From contig JARBJD010000178.1 of assembly GCA_033064195.1 (NCBI GenBank), positions 62,001-126,000 of the forward strand: DNA of 64,000 nt, given 5' to 3'. A program made the position numbers and the translations under genes. Below are positions 1 to 10,099 of the stretch, piece after piece (positions within the stretch are counted from its first letter, which is position 1; the number at the start of each line of letters is the position of its first letter). The stretch comes from Blattamonas nauphoetae (Eukaryota > Preaxostyla > Oxymonadida). The notes beneath the pieces are model-generated. The model had not been told where the DNA came from and ran no database searches. It worked only from the letters and a program-made list of their open reading frames with translations.

Positions 1-132
1 ATCGCTGCTCCACCCCAACCAGAATTATCCTCGACTGTCATCTCGTTGAATGTGCAGAGAGTGACGGTGACAGATGTGCGGATCCACGTTGACTACACAC
101 TTTCGAATTTTTTGAAACAAATCAGAGAATAA
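1..132 (+). CDS. 3' end of a beta-helix-family surface protein (partial)
   Basis: An open frame runs from the window edge to a TAA stop. Its last residues include VTDVRIHVDY, which resembles VTSVRIHDDF near the end of the complete surface protein encoded on the other strand at 1118-2296. I read it as the last about 43 codons of a paralogous secreted repeat protein whose body lies outside the window. No domain can be named from so short a piece, and a decayed copy is possible. Confidence 0.45.
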   Translation: MAAPPQPELSSTVISLNVQRVTVTDVRIHVDYTLSNFLKQIRE

Positions 133-1117
133 AACCGAATAAGAAGTGAGATTCCACGACGCATCTTAATTTCTCTTCTAACAAGCTCTATAGTGATGAA
201 CGGTCGGAACTTTCTTCTGTCATCATTATCTTCGAACATGTGAGGTTTCGGTTTGGTTGAACTGGAAAATAACAGACAGTGAATGTTTTGACGCTGAAAC
301 TGGAGCTTGAAGGACAAACAACCAAAACACGGTAATATCCGACAATGTGATCAGATTGCTGAAATTGACTTCCCAATGTCTCGTGTGTCATTCAAAATAA
401 TCTTATTCGACTTTGTTCTTGTTTTTAGTGATAGAACATCATGAGTTTATTCTCGCAAAGGATATGGTCGACTTCAAAAGTTGGTTCGAAGCAAGCACGG
501 GAACTGAATGGTGACTGACTAGTATCAAGTCTGAAAATGTTGATAAAAAAGGGATCAAACACGATGAAGTTGGATTGTTATGTCTGGTGTCGTCTAATTA
601 CGAATCGCCGTGAGGTGTCTATTGGAGTCTGTTTCTCCTGTGATTGACCCAGAAGAGCATCTGTTGGGAGATGATTCCTGAAAACAGCAAAGTTTTGTGT
701 GATTTTTTGATTGATCATGTTCGTTGAATGAAATTGAACATTGAAATCGCCTGCTTTTGACAGGATTGGTTTGAGGAGTGTATTGTCCGGAAAATGGGTG
801 AAATAAGTTGTCAACACTGAATATGTGGTGTTTGGTCTGATCATCCCTTCTATTATTGGAGATCAGGAAAAATACGGACTTCATTTTCTTCTGATCTAAA
901 AATACCACGAGAGAGCTGAATTTGTGAGATATTTTGATGAAAGAGGTCACATACTCGGATATTTATAAGTGGAATTCGGTCTTTCTGTGATGGACAAGGT
1001 CTCAAAAGATGACGCTGTCGATTCGATTATTCTGAAATGGGCGAGCGAAATGTCAGAATCAAGGAATGAAATGGCAAAAGAAAGGGATGAGAAGTGATCT
1101 GCTCTTCCTTGTAGTGG
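133..1117. other. No supported gene; probable 3' flank or decayed coding sequence
   Basis: Several open stretches of 70-120 codons lie on the minus strand, none with a recognisable domain, a signal peptide or consistent splice sites. Composition is AT-rich. It may hold remnants of neighbouring surface genes, but I cannot support a gene. Confidence 0.4.
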
Positions 1118-2296
1118 TCACGACTCAATCTGGTGCGTTTTTGAAGATAGTGCGAAGTCATCGTGGATTCGCACAGATGTCACAATCGAGATTACATTGT
1201 CCAGACGTGCAGGAGTCGAGGTGTTTGTTCGGTTTTCGACTGAGAATTCTAATACAATGTTTCGTTCGCGGATGCACGATGAGAATGAGGTGTTTAAGCA
1301 CATCACATTCCCTCCCAAGTTCGCTGACATCATTCCTGTCCCGCTGTCGTGGTTGGTGCTATGCGACACTGAACTCCCAACAAGTCGCTGGTTCACTTCA
1401 CTTCCGAACAGCGGATTGTTTGGCGAGAGGGGAGATGACGATGAGACATTCACAAGAGTGCTCGAGAGCAGATCAGTTTCCATTCGAAGAGCACAACCAG
1501 AGGCTCCCAAACTGCATCCCTGTTCACTCACCCCAAACGAGAACAGAGGGCCAGTTCCAAAAATCAGATCCTTCGATTCCAAATTGAGGCCTGTTCTAAT
1601 CACTGAAATCCCTTCCATTTCAGCACCAACCAAATCAGACAAGTCCGCTGATCCAGACGAGACGAGTCGTGCGTGTCCATCCCCCACACCAACAAACGGC
1701 ACAATCCAGTCCGATCTTGAGTGATGTGTCACGTCACACAGCATCACTGTCGATCCCATGCATCTCTCCCCATTTTCAGATCCCATGATCACGAACGGGC
1801 AGATATCGCTGCTCGATGTGATCGAGCTGCACGAAAACCGCACAAAAGAGCCAGCCAAAGAGCAGATTGATTTCGAGTCCGAATTCACCAGCGCATGCAC
1901 TCCTTCAACACAAAACGTGCTGTTCCGAACATTAAACATGAACATTGTGACTGTTGTTTCATGATCACTCGATTGTGGAGATCTGGGTGACGTTCTTGTT
2001 GTTGACTGCTGATTCCGAGACGACACAGCATTTTCCGAATTAGGCCAGTCGTGTTCCTGGAACAGGAATGTGGTACCATTCCCAATCAACGACACATCTT
2101 CCGATCGGATTGGGATGGTCCAGGAGATCACGACATCCTTGGTGAACCTCAAGATATTTGATGTGAGAAGACCATCTTCATTTCTGTTGTCATGTTGGGT
2201 GCTTAGAAGTGATAGAAAAGAGTTTGGGGTATTTGGGAGGTGTGAGTGGGTGGATAGGAAGACAGTGACGATGACGAGAAAACAGGTCATTGACAC
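1118..2296 (-). CDS. Secreted surface protein of the lineage-specific beta-helix family
   Basis: A single 392-residue frame starts with a hydrophobic signal peptide (MSMTCFLVIVTVFLSTHSH, residues 1-19). The body is rich in Ser, Asn and Thr with short beta-prone repeats and many N-x-S/T sites. The segment SVSHSTNHDSGTGMMSANLG followed by CLNTSFSSC is the landmark I associate with the N-terminal part of large Blattamonas surface proteins, which go on into right-handed beta-helix repeats. This copy stops soon after that landmark and has no transmembrane anchor, so it is either a short secreted member or a truncated gene. The ligand is unknown. The sequence gives the reading frame and signal peptide; family membership is inference. 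Confidence 0.68.
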   Translation of the reverse strand: MSMTCFLVIVTVFLSTHSHLPNTPNSFLSLLSTQHDNRNEDGLLTSNILRFTKDVVISWTIPIRSEDVSLIGNGTTFLFQEHDWPNSENAVSSRNQQSTTRTSPRSPQSSDHETTVTMFMFNVRNSTFCVEGVHALVNSDSKSICSLAGSFVRFSCSSITSSSDICPFVIMGSENGERCMGSTVMLCDVTHHSRSDWIVPFVGVGDGHARLVSSGSADLSDLVGAEMEGISVIRTGLNLESKDLIFGTGPLFSFGVSEQGCSLGASGCALRMETDLLSSTLVNVSSSSPLSPNNPLFGSEVNQRLVGSSVSHSTNHDSGTGMMSANLGGNVMCLNTSFSSCIRERNIVLEFSVENRTNTSTPARLDNVISIVTSVRIHDDFALSSKTHQIES

Positions 2297-4021
2297 GCTG
2301 GGACTAATCCATGTTCCGGCTAGCCCAATATCATTTCATTTGAAGCCCAATCGACTTGTTTTTTCATTGAAGATAGTATTTTCGCGGGGATATTGTTGTA
2401 GAGCTCGAGAAATCGTTCAGAGAAAAGAGGACAGAACGCCTGACAATAACGAGCCTGCTGAGAGAATGACATCTGAAAACAGATGTGGTACCTTGATGTC
2501 AGGTTGAGTGAGTGAGTAAATCAGGTCTACCTGTCACGACGATCGGTGATAGCTGAGAGGAATTTGTCTCAATAATTTTGAAAGTAAACATCGGTTTCAC
2601 TGCTCTTCGTACCAAATTTTAGCTCTTATCCTTCCAGACACCACTTTCTCTCATCATATGACAGGGCTTGAAGGTATCTACAGGTTGTTTGTTTTCATCC
2701 TCTTCTCACCGAATGACGTTCTTCTCTCAAAGTTGTCTTCATTCATCCAACTTCCTCCAAATGGACGAAAACAAGACTCTGTTCCAACAATTCATCAGTT
2801 TGACATAATTTTGTTCATTTTTGACTTCCAATTCCATTCAGATCACTCGAAAAAGATGCCATCTTTGACCATCTCCCAAATTCTCGAACCTGGTGCTAAC
2901 TTGGTTCTCAGAGCCACGAAACAGAACCAATCATCACATTACAGTCGGTATGAGATTCATTCTCTCACAATATTCCAGGCGGAACATGAAAATAGATTCA
3001 GAAAAGAAGATCGCATCGAAGGTATCTATATGGATGATTGAATAGGATCTCTTTCAGAAATTGGAATATGTGTCCTTGTTTTGGACAAATGATGAACCTC
3101 ATATAATAATTGAAGCTATATGTGCCGAGATCTTCAATGGGATCATTTCCACCGTTTTTTCAAGACATAGGCAGAAATTTCGATTTTCCATAACCGAACA
3201 CACTTTTTGGAAGCATTTCACTATCCACACTTAAGTAAATACTGAAATGTGACAAAAAGTGTGACAAACTGGGGTTTTCAGAAACCATCGTTTATGAACG
3301 CGATCGAAGTTCAATGTCGAAACTAACCCCTTTTCCGTCATATATACGTGTTTTCAAGAATTTGGAGAAAAATAAAAAAAGTGAAACCATCCATAGTGAA
3401 ATGTTGTTTTTCAAAAATATTTGGACATTTTGGACTTCAATCCGGACTCTTTGTTCTGATTAGGAGTGAAAACTGAATTCACTGGCGATTCGAGATGATT
3501 GAGGGTTTCCTCCATTGAATGTCAGAGACATTCATCGGTGTGAGCGAGTTGAGAATTGCCCATATTTTTTTTGGGATTTCATGAACCACAAACAAACATT
3601 GATGAGATGAAAATGACAAAAAAAGAATCATAGAAATGAATTACAGCTGGATGAGAGAAAGAATGAAAGGGAGAGAAGAATTGTCAGAAAAGGATGAAAA
3701 AAAAGAAGGTGCGCAGGTTTCGCAAACAGAGAGTAGAGTCGATCATGTTGGCAGAGGAGAGCGTGTCACAACGGTGTCTGTCAAACAATCAAACCGCAAT
3801 CCTAGAAACACGTGTTCCGATGAACTACAATCGGAAGATATCCCGAATTCACAAATCGAGTGTGAACCAGATCGATCAGAGCCAGACACGACGAACCAAT
3901 CACCACACATCCAGAAACCGTCGACGAAGGAAACGAGGCAGCGAAGACACACGACGAGAGTGAGACGAGAGGTGAGAACAAGGAGAGAGCATTCGAGATC
4001 GTTGCGTCGGACGCCATTCCA
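2297..4021. other. Intergenic; no convincing gene
   Basis: Open frames at 2658-3041 and 3636-4112 (both plus) exist. The first contains AT-rich, intron-like stretches. The second is an Arg/Glu-rich low-complexity frame that runs straight into the left arm of the inverted repeat at 4022. Neither has a recognisable domain or supporting splice structure. Confidence 0.4.
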
Positions 4022-4359
4022 CAGTCACGGACAAAAGAAAGTGGTCACCCCTTCCTGCATTTATGATCAGATGATTTTTCATACTTTTTTCGAAAACACT
4101 TCGCCCCTTTGAATTACAGCAATTTTTCAAAAATAAAACACAATAGAGTCTGTGAAGTGAAAATCGAGATGTTCGACTGATGCGTCCTGGGAGGCACTTC
4201 CGATCGCGGCCGTCAGAATCCGTCTCCTCTTCCGAGGAGAGGAGACGTGATGTTTATAGTCTGTTACTCCACTGAGAACAGACTACTTCCACTCCTCGCG
4301 GAGATACCGTTCGAATTGTGTTGAAAATGTGTGTTTTCTATCTTCTTTATCTCTCTTCA
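4022..4359 (+). repeat. Left arm of a near-perfect long inverted repeat
   Basis: This 338-bp arm is the reverse complement of 4573-4910, with a single mismatch over roughly the outer 315 bp and a short diverged patch (about 4337-4345) near the inner end. Smaller perfect hairpins lie inside it: CGTCTCCTC pairs with GAGGAGACG, and AGTCTGTT pairs with AACAGACT. Nested hairpins and a GC-rich core suggest a structured RNA gene or a foldback element. I do not recognise it as a known snRNA, SRP, RNase P or U3 RNA. Confidence 0.85.
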
Positions 4360-4572
4360 GTCAGCTTTGTAGAAGCACCAAACACTCTCTCTGAGGATGT
4401 TATTGCATATTCTCACTTTCCCTCAATTACAATGACGTGATGTAGAAACAATGATATTCGCACATTTTCACGGACATTCGTTCACACCACATTTGTTAGC
4501 TTTCTATCGAACGAGGACAGAATAAGCATTCTGACAACGAGTCAAAGAGAATGGAAGAGTTGCACAGTCGTT

Positions 4573-4910
4573 TGAAGAGAGATAAAGAAAAAAAGGATCA
4601 CACATTGTCAACACAATTCGAACGGTATCTCCGCGAGGAGTGGAAGTAGTCTGTTCTCAGTGGAGTAACAGACTATAAACATCACGTCTCCTCTCCTCGG
4701 AAGAGGAGACGGATTCTGACGGCCGCGATCGGAAGTGCCTCCCAGGACGCATCAGTCGAACATCTCGATTTTCACTTCACAGACTCTATTGTGTTTTATT
4801 TTTGAAAAATTGCTGTAATTCAAAGGGGCGAAGTGTTTTCGAAAAAAGTATGAAAAATCATCTGATCATAAATGCAGGAAGGGGTGACCACTTTCTTTTG
4901 TCCGTGACTG
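4573..4910 (-). repeat. Right arm of the long inverted repeat
   Basis: Reverse complement of 4022-4359 across a 213-bp spacer (4360-4572) with no open frame. On the plus strand this arm reads the hairpins in the opposite order and then runs into a T-rich tract, TTTTATTTTTGAAAAA, at about 4795-4810. The near identity of the arms implies recent duplication, continuing gene conversion, or an assembly artefact. Confidence 0.85.
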
Positions 4911-5028
4911 CCAGTCACTGAGAACACTCCAAAAAAGAAGTCTCTTCCCGCCGTGTCTGAGCCTTCTCCTCGACTAATCTTAGAGGTAGATCATTATGTT
5001 CTGACTCAAAATAGGGAGATCTCGAGAG

Positions 5029-7431
5029 ATGACCCTTAACTTTCGTCAAAGCCGAACGATGCCACCTGATCCGTCTGTAAATCACGACATTGACTCGCTT
5101 ACTGGAACCAATCCCTCTGCAGACATCGTATGTCAAATCTTTGTTGTGCTCTTCTTCTCATTCACGAATCAATTTCACCGCGAACTTACCACTCGTTCGT
5201 TCGTCTTTGGATCAATGTCAATACCTTCTTTGTCCCATCTGTGTTCTTTTCCTCATCATATCCCTTTCGATTTCAGGTGTCATTCTTCACAGAATGTCTT
5301 ACCCAGTTCAAGAATGGCGACGAAAAAGCTAAAATTGATGTCGCAATTTGTGTCCATTCCAAGATCCTCTCGGGTATGTTTCTTCATTTTCATTCTTATT
5401 CTATCTTTCAACGTTGTTCTTTCGACTTTACTGGATTATTCTCATTCATTACCTTCATCTGCTTTCTCGTCGTTTTTTCGTCAGATAAGATGAGAATTGG
5501 AGAAATGAGTTCGTATTCAGTGTCGAGTGGATTGTTGGAAGAATTGTGCTGCACATTGTCCGAACCCTGCCCAGACCAACTCTTCGTCTGTCGCTCTTCT
5601 TTCTCACTCCTTCCCTCGCCTTCATTTTCTACTTGTATTTGGTGTGGCAGGTGTGTGTGACGAGTTTGGTGTCGTTGGTTGTGAGTGGAGCATCGCTGCC
5701 TGTTCGCGGTCGCGTGAGCTCCCTTCTTCCTTCACTTCTTGGCCTGATCACTGTCTGTCTCCTCTTCTCATCTCATCTCTCTTCCTCTCTTGTGTATCTT
5801 TTGGATTTTGGATGGATCTCAGAAAATGGAGAATGGAATCGGGGAAGCAGCAACACGAGCGATTGGGTTTGTTTCTTCCTCTCTTCATTCTCTCTCTCTC
5901 TCCTCTCTCTTCCCATCTGGTCTTGTTGTGTTTTCATGTTGCTATTTTGTGTGTCAGGCATCTGTGCAGTGTGTGTTTGTCTTCGAACGACGTGGATGGG
6001 ATTCTGAACAATGGAATTGTTGAAGGGCTGTGCTCGCAATGCATGACTTTGATCTCATCAGCGAGGCGAACTGGGAGCTGTCACGCCCAAACAGTGACGT
6101 TGTTGCGTGGACTTGATTCGTTTTGCACTGGTCTTGCTGAGTTCATTTCGAGTGAGAAGGAGAAAAAGGAGAAAGAGAAGAGAAGGAAGGAGAACGAACA
6201 GGAAGAAGCGTTGGAGAATGAAGACGAATCGGAGTTTTCGCTTTTGAGTCGCAGTTCATCAGCCCTTTCTCTGATCGAATCCACACTGGGCGAGATGCTG
6301 AATGAACTGCAAAGACAGAAACAACCAGCCGAGTTGGATCTACCCGGAAAGGAACTTCGAAAGGAAGTTGCGAGCATTCTGGTTGAACAGTTTCCTGACG
6401 CCATCGTCACTCGAAGAGAGAAGAAAGCAGGAGTGATTGGACTGGACGTTGGAACTGAGATTCAGAGAATGGAGACGCAATTGTGGATGAAGATGAGCGA
6501 GGTGGACGACGAGAGGCAGAATCTGGAAGAGCAGCATCAAGTGAGGATGGGTGAGCTGGAAGACGAGAGGATGAGAATGGACGAGCAATTCAGGATTAAG
6601 ATGAGTGAGATGGAGAACGAGTGGTTGAAGTTGGGAGAACAGCTCCGAACGAAAATGAGCGAGATGGACGACGAGAGACAGAGTCTGGAAGAGCAGCTCC
6701 GAATGAAGACGAGAGAGATGGAAGCAGAAAGACAGAAAATGGACGCCGAGCGAGAAATGTACAAGCAACTGATTGCACAAGGAAGGAAGGGTGTCGAGCA
6801 GGAACAAAGACAACAAGAGGACGAAAACAAAAGACGAACGCGAGTCAAAATCGGGGCAGAAACTGTCAAACGATCACTGATCGGGGCTGAAGTGATTGAA
6901 CTCTTCGACCAAGCTCAATGGACAGTCTCTGGAAGTGTCTTCACAAAATCCAAACCTGGTGCTGCCTCGCTTGTCTCGTTCGAGTTTGGGGAAGATGTAG
7001 CCCGCCTGTCACTCACAATCGGAAAGGGACCGAACGACAGTTTCGCAGTTGGGATCGTCTCGTCCGAGTTGAGCAAGTATGGTCCAATCAAATACTTCCT
7101 GAACATGAAGGGAGGAGCAGGATGGAACTTGACACCGAATGGTCGATTCGCAAAACAAAAAGGGAAAGAGATGAATAAAGGAGAAGCGTGCATGGCAATG
7201 GCTGGTGGACAGCGAGTGGTGTTGGAGGCAGATGGACGAGAAGGACTTCGTACGCTGAGGCTGTCGCAAGATGGAGAGACACAGCCAGTCTTCTTCACGA
7301 ACATCCCAGTTCCATTCCAATTCGCTGTGTACATCTACGGAGAACAAGATTCTGTTGAGATTGAGTCAGTTGAAGTTATGGACGAGCCGCAGATGGTTGG
7401 AGGAACGATTCCTGTCGAGATGGACGAATAA
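5029..7431 (+). CDS. ARM-like / coiled-coil / SPRY-like protein, six exons
   Basis: Six exons join in frame: 5029-5127, 5277-5373, 5485-5585, 5651-5752, 5823-5866 and 5958-7431, giving about 638 residues. Introns start GTATGT, GTCTGT or GTTTGT and end in CAG. Residues 1-210 are helical and look like HEAT/ARM-type repeats. A charged segment EKEKKEKEKRRKENEQEE leads into a coiled coil with repeated 14-residue blocks (MSEMDDERQSLEEQ type) at roughly residues 305-440. The last about 170 residues form a beta-rich domain with SFAVGIVSSE and PVFFTNIPVPFQFAVYI, like the SPRY/B30.2 fold, usually a protein-binding module. It is paralogous in layout to 14284-16859. Function is unknown; a cytosolic scaffold is my guess. 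The exon structure is strong, the SPRY assignment moderate. Confidence 0.85.
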
Positions 7432-7701
7432 CGCCGAACACCTCACTTCACACTCAATAGATAAGACTTTAGACTTTCACAAAACTAGTCTGTTATTCGT
7501 GAGCATCCAGGCCACGGAGTGAGTTCTGCTTGTTGAAAATGTTTCGTTTGGATGCTTTCATCCAGAATTTGAGTCGTCTCATCGGCACATCGTCACCATA
7601 ATCTATATTTTTTTCACCTTTTCTCACTTTCTCACAATTCAAAGGTTCTGGGAAAAGAACGGTCTGATGAACAAGGAGTCATTTTGAAGTTGAAAAGTCA
7701 A
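7432..7701. other. Convergent intergenic spacer
   Basis: AT-rich spacer between the 3' ends of the SPRY-like gene (plus) and the ARM-like gene (minus). I see no gene and no terminator-like structure beyond short T runs. Confidence 0.5.
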
Positions 7702-8823
7702 TTAATCGTTCCATTCATTCCAAAATGGAGCGTTCCCACCCATTTCACTGATCACCCAAACTCGCACGGAGGCGATGCGACTTCCACGAAATGTCAGCCC
7801 ACTGAAAGTGAATGGGAGCTCCATCTCATCCTCAAACCCTTCCTCGCACATTTTGATCAGAATCTGCTGCCCTCGCTTCCGAACAACCGCATCTTCCATC
7901 TTCCACGCGCTGATTGCTGTCACCACGTTTTGGAGGAGCTGGCGAGTTGGGTTGTCCGATTCCCAGAAATGGAGAAAGTCTGTGTATGTGAGAGCAAATG
8001 AAGAAGACACCATGAACTGCGTCATCTGGTCCATGAATGGTGTGAATTGAAGGAGGATTCCAAGAAGTGATGAGAAATCAGTATGTCCACTTTCTTCAAC
8101 GACTCGTCGTCGATTGTGGAATGCGAACTCTAGAAATGATTCGATCGGATGGAAAAAGTTGATTATGTAGATCTCATGGACGAACTCCATAGAAATGTGT
8201 CTGTTTCGACAGATTCTTTCAAATTTGCCAGAGTCTGAAGCGATCAGAATCCAAACCACAATATTCATCAAATGCAATGTGGATGGAGCTACGAGATGCA
8301 TATCATGTTCATAGAATGTGATTGGAATGCGCTGGAAGAATCCTGTCTCGATGATTGAAAAGCGTGTGTCTAATGAACTGGAATGAACAACTCGTTCCAG
8401 GAGCCTGAGCGTCGTCTTGACAAGTCTCATGTTGGACGATGTAAGGAGCGGCAGAATAGATTCTGTGAAACCTGAACAAGATCCATCGGGTGACGGAACA
8501 AGCTCGAAGAGAATCAGTTCTGCAGATGAAGAATTCCCACAGGAATACAGTAACCGATTCATGAGAGTGCATGCATCTTCAGTCGCTTGGTCATTCAGAT
8601 TGTTTCCTTCCCTGACGAAGTCAACAAGCGACATGAATGGCTGAGCGAGGTGGTCCATTGATCCGATGTTTGCTTGTATTGATCCGTTTCTCCGTTGAAA
8701 GATTGTCTGGGTCTGGTGCCGATCTCGGTTGAAGGGTCGGAGCTGACGATCTTGTTCTGAGTTTGAATTGTTTCTCATTGAGCAATGAATGAATGAGATT
8801 AATACGATCCAAACCATAATCAA
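7702..8823 (-). CDS. ARM-like helical-repeat protein of a lineage-specific family
   Basis: One unspliced 373-residue frame. After a hydrophobic N-terminus (MIMVWIVLISFIHC, possibly a signal anchor; a later ATG at MRNNSNSEQ is an alternative start) the protein is a series of amphipathic helices like armadillo/HEAT repeats. LILFELVPSPDG, SILPLLTSSNMRLVKTTLRL and GQQILIKMCEEGFEDEM mark the family that I recall as very large in Blattamonas. It aligns through LLFELVP, the following about 60 residues and the C-terminal helix with the paralog at 20763-21728. Role and location are unknown; such repeats normally bind proteins. Confidence 0.75.
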   Translation of the reverse strand: MIMVWIVLISFIHCSMRNNSNSEQDRQLRPFNRDRHQTQTIFQRRNGSIQANIGSMDHLAQPFMSLVDFVREGNNLNDQATEDACTLMNRLLYSCGNSSSAELILFELVPSPDGSCSGFTESILPLLTSSNMRLVKTTLRLLERVVHSSSLDTRFSIIETGFFQRIPITFYEHDMHLVAPSTLHLMNIVVWILIASDSGKFERICRNRHISMEFVHEIYIINFFHPIESFLEFAFHNRRRVVEESGHTDFSSLLGILLQFTPFMDQMTQFMVSSSFALTYTDFLHFWESDNPTRQLLQNVVTAISAWKMEDAVVRKRGQQILIKMCEEGFEDEMELPFTFSGLTFRGSRIASVRVWVISEMGGNAPFWNEWND

Positions 8824-8955
8824 TTCTTATTGAGATTTCATGGCTGTGAATCGACTCGTTCACAAGAAAATTCACATTTCGAGGGAAGAAAAAGAGACTT
8901 CAGAAAAGCGAGAGGTTTTCAGAAATGATTGATAAAATAGATGAAAAACAATGAC

Positions 8956-9849
8956 TTATCCCAAATTGTGTCCAGTTCCTTCACATGCGTTGCCGGTTGG
9001 TGGGGAGATGTGTGGTGTTGGGTTGGGTTCGTTCGGAGCTGGTAGAGTGCCCTCACTCTCCTTCACTGTTCTTCTTGTCTGAGCCACTCTGAAAACAAGA
9101 ACACCACCCGTCGAGTTAGGACCATTTACATTGGGTTCGTACTGTGCAGTTGGTTGTGAAGAATGGGAAGAGTGGTCTGATCTTTCGCTGAATGTCTCGG
9201 AATTATAGCTCCAATCTACATCAGGATCCGCTTGGATGACCGTATCGTCTTCATCACTCGAAGCTTGTTGGTGATCGCTGTTTTCAGATGTGTTTGGCTG
9301 TGGATGATTTCGAGGAGGATTGGATTCATTGGAGTCGACGGACAATGAAAGAGGATGATGAGCCGAGTGAAGATCAACGTGTGTTGCGGAGAGATTGGGG
9401 ACAGGCGCCTCAGTCGAAGGATGATGAGATGTGTGAGCAGGTGATGGAGCTGTTTGAGAAGGAATACTTGCATCAAAAAGAGTGAATGGGGAGGTTGTCA
9501 TTGTTTGTGCATCGGATGCGAATGATCGACCGTCGTCATCCTGTCCAGAGATTTGTCTGGACTGATTGTGGTCTCCGTGGACTACAGTTGGTTGAATTGA
9601 ATATAGTAATTTCCCATCGTCTTGTCTGTTTGGTCCGTCACTCTCCTTCACTGTTCTGCTTGACTGAGCCACTCTGACTGTGATAACACCACCCGTGGCG
9701 TGAGGAGCATTTGCATTTGGTTCATACTGTGCAGTTGGTTGTGAATCTTCAGAGTCCTTGGATGCTGTGGAAGAATGCCCAGACATTTGATTAAACAAGC
9801 TAGATCTGAGACACAATAACTCAGTTCGCCTGTTTTGGACAAGGAGCAA
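8956..9849 (-). CDS. Hydrophilic protein with an internal duplication
   Basis: A 297-residue frame rich in Ser, Pro, Asn, His and Asp, probably disordered. A block of about 40 residues occurs twice, near residues 36-78 and 230-270: SQPTAQYEPNANAPHATGGV and SQPTAQYEPNVNGPNSTGGV, each followed by xxRVAQxxRTVKES. The likely start is MSGHSSTASK, about 20 residues after the first ATG. No membrane segment or enzyme motif. It lies just downstream of, and on the same strand as, the membrane-anchored surface gene at 10100-14094. I do not recognise it. Confidence 0.6.
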   Translation of the reverse strand: MLLVQNRRTELLCLRSSLFNQMSGHSSTASKDSEDSQPTAQYEPNANAPHATGGVITVRVAQSSRTVKESDGPNRQDDGKLLYSIQPTVVHGDHNQSRQISGQDDDGRSFASDAQTMTTSPFTLFDASIPSQTAPSPAHTSHHPSTEAPVPNLSATHVDLHSAHHPLSLSVDSNESNPPRNHPQPNTSENSDHQQASSDEDDTVIQADPDVDWSYNSETFSERSDHSSHSSQPTAQYEPNVNGPNSTGGVLVFRVAQTRRTVKESEGTLPAPNEPNPTPHISPPTGNACEGTGHNLG

Positions 9850-10099
9850 TTGCTTATTTAAGCGTATCTATTTTTGTCTCATCAAACCGTAATTCTCTCA
9901 CTTTTACGTCGAAGCCCATTTCAAGAAAGAGAACATCAGATAACAGAATATAAGAGAAGAACATAAATCAATCTTGTGAGAATGTGGGAATGCACCCGAG
10001 AAAGAAAGATACAAGTCAATTTGGAGAGAAACTCCCTCAAACATATGGCAAGGAAGGTTCCTCACATGCGAGTCAACAAAAAACAGAAGAAAGACAATA

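Noticed and set aside
3636-4112. 158-codon Arg/Glu-rich frame as a gene
   Set aside because: Low complexity, no domain, and it runs into the inverted repeat arm, whose sequence is explained by structure rather than coding.
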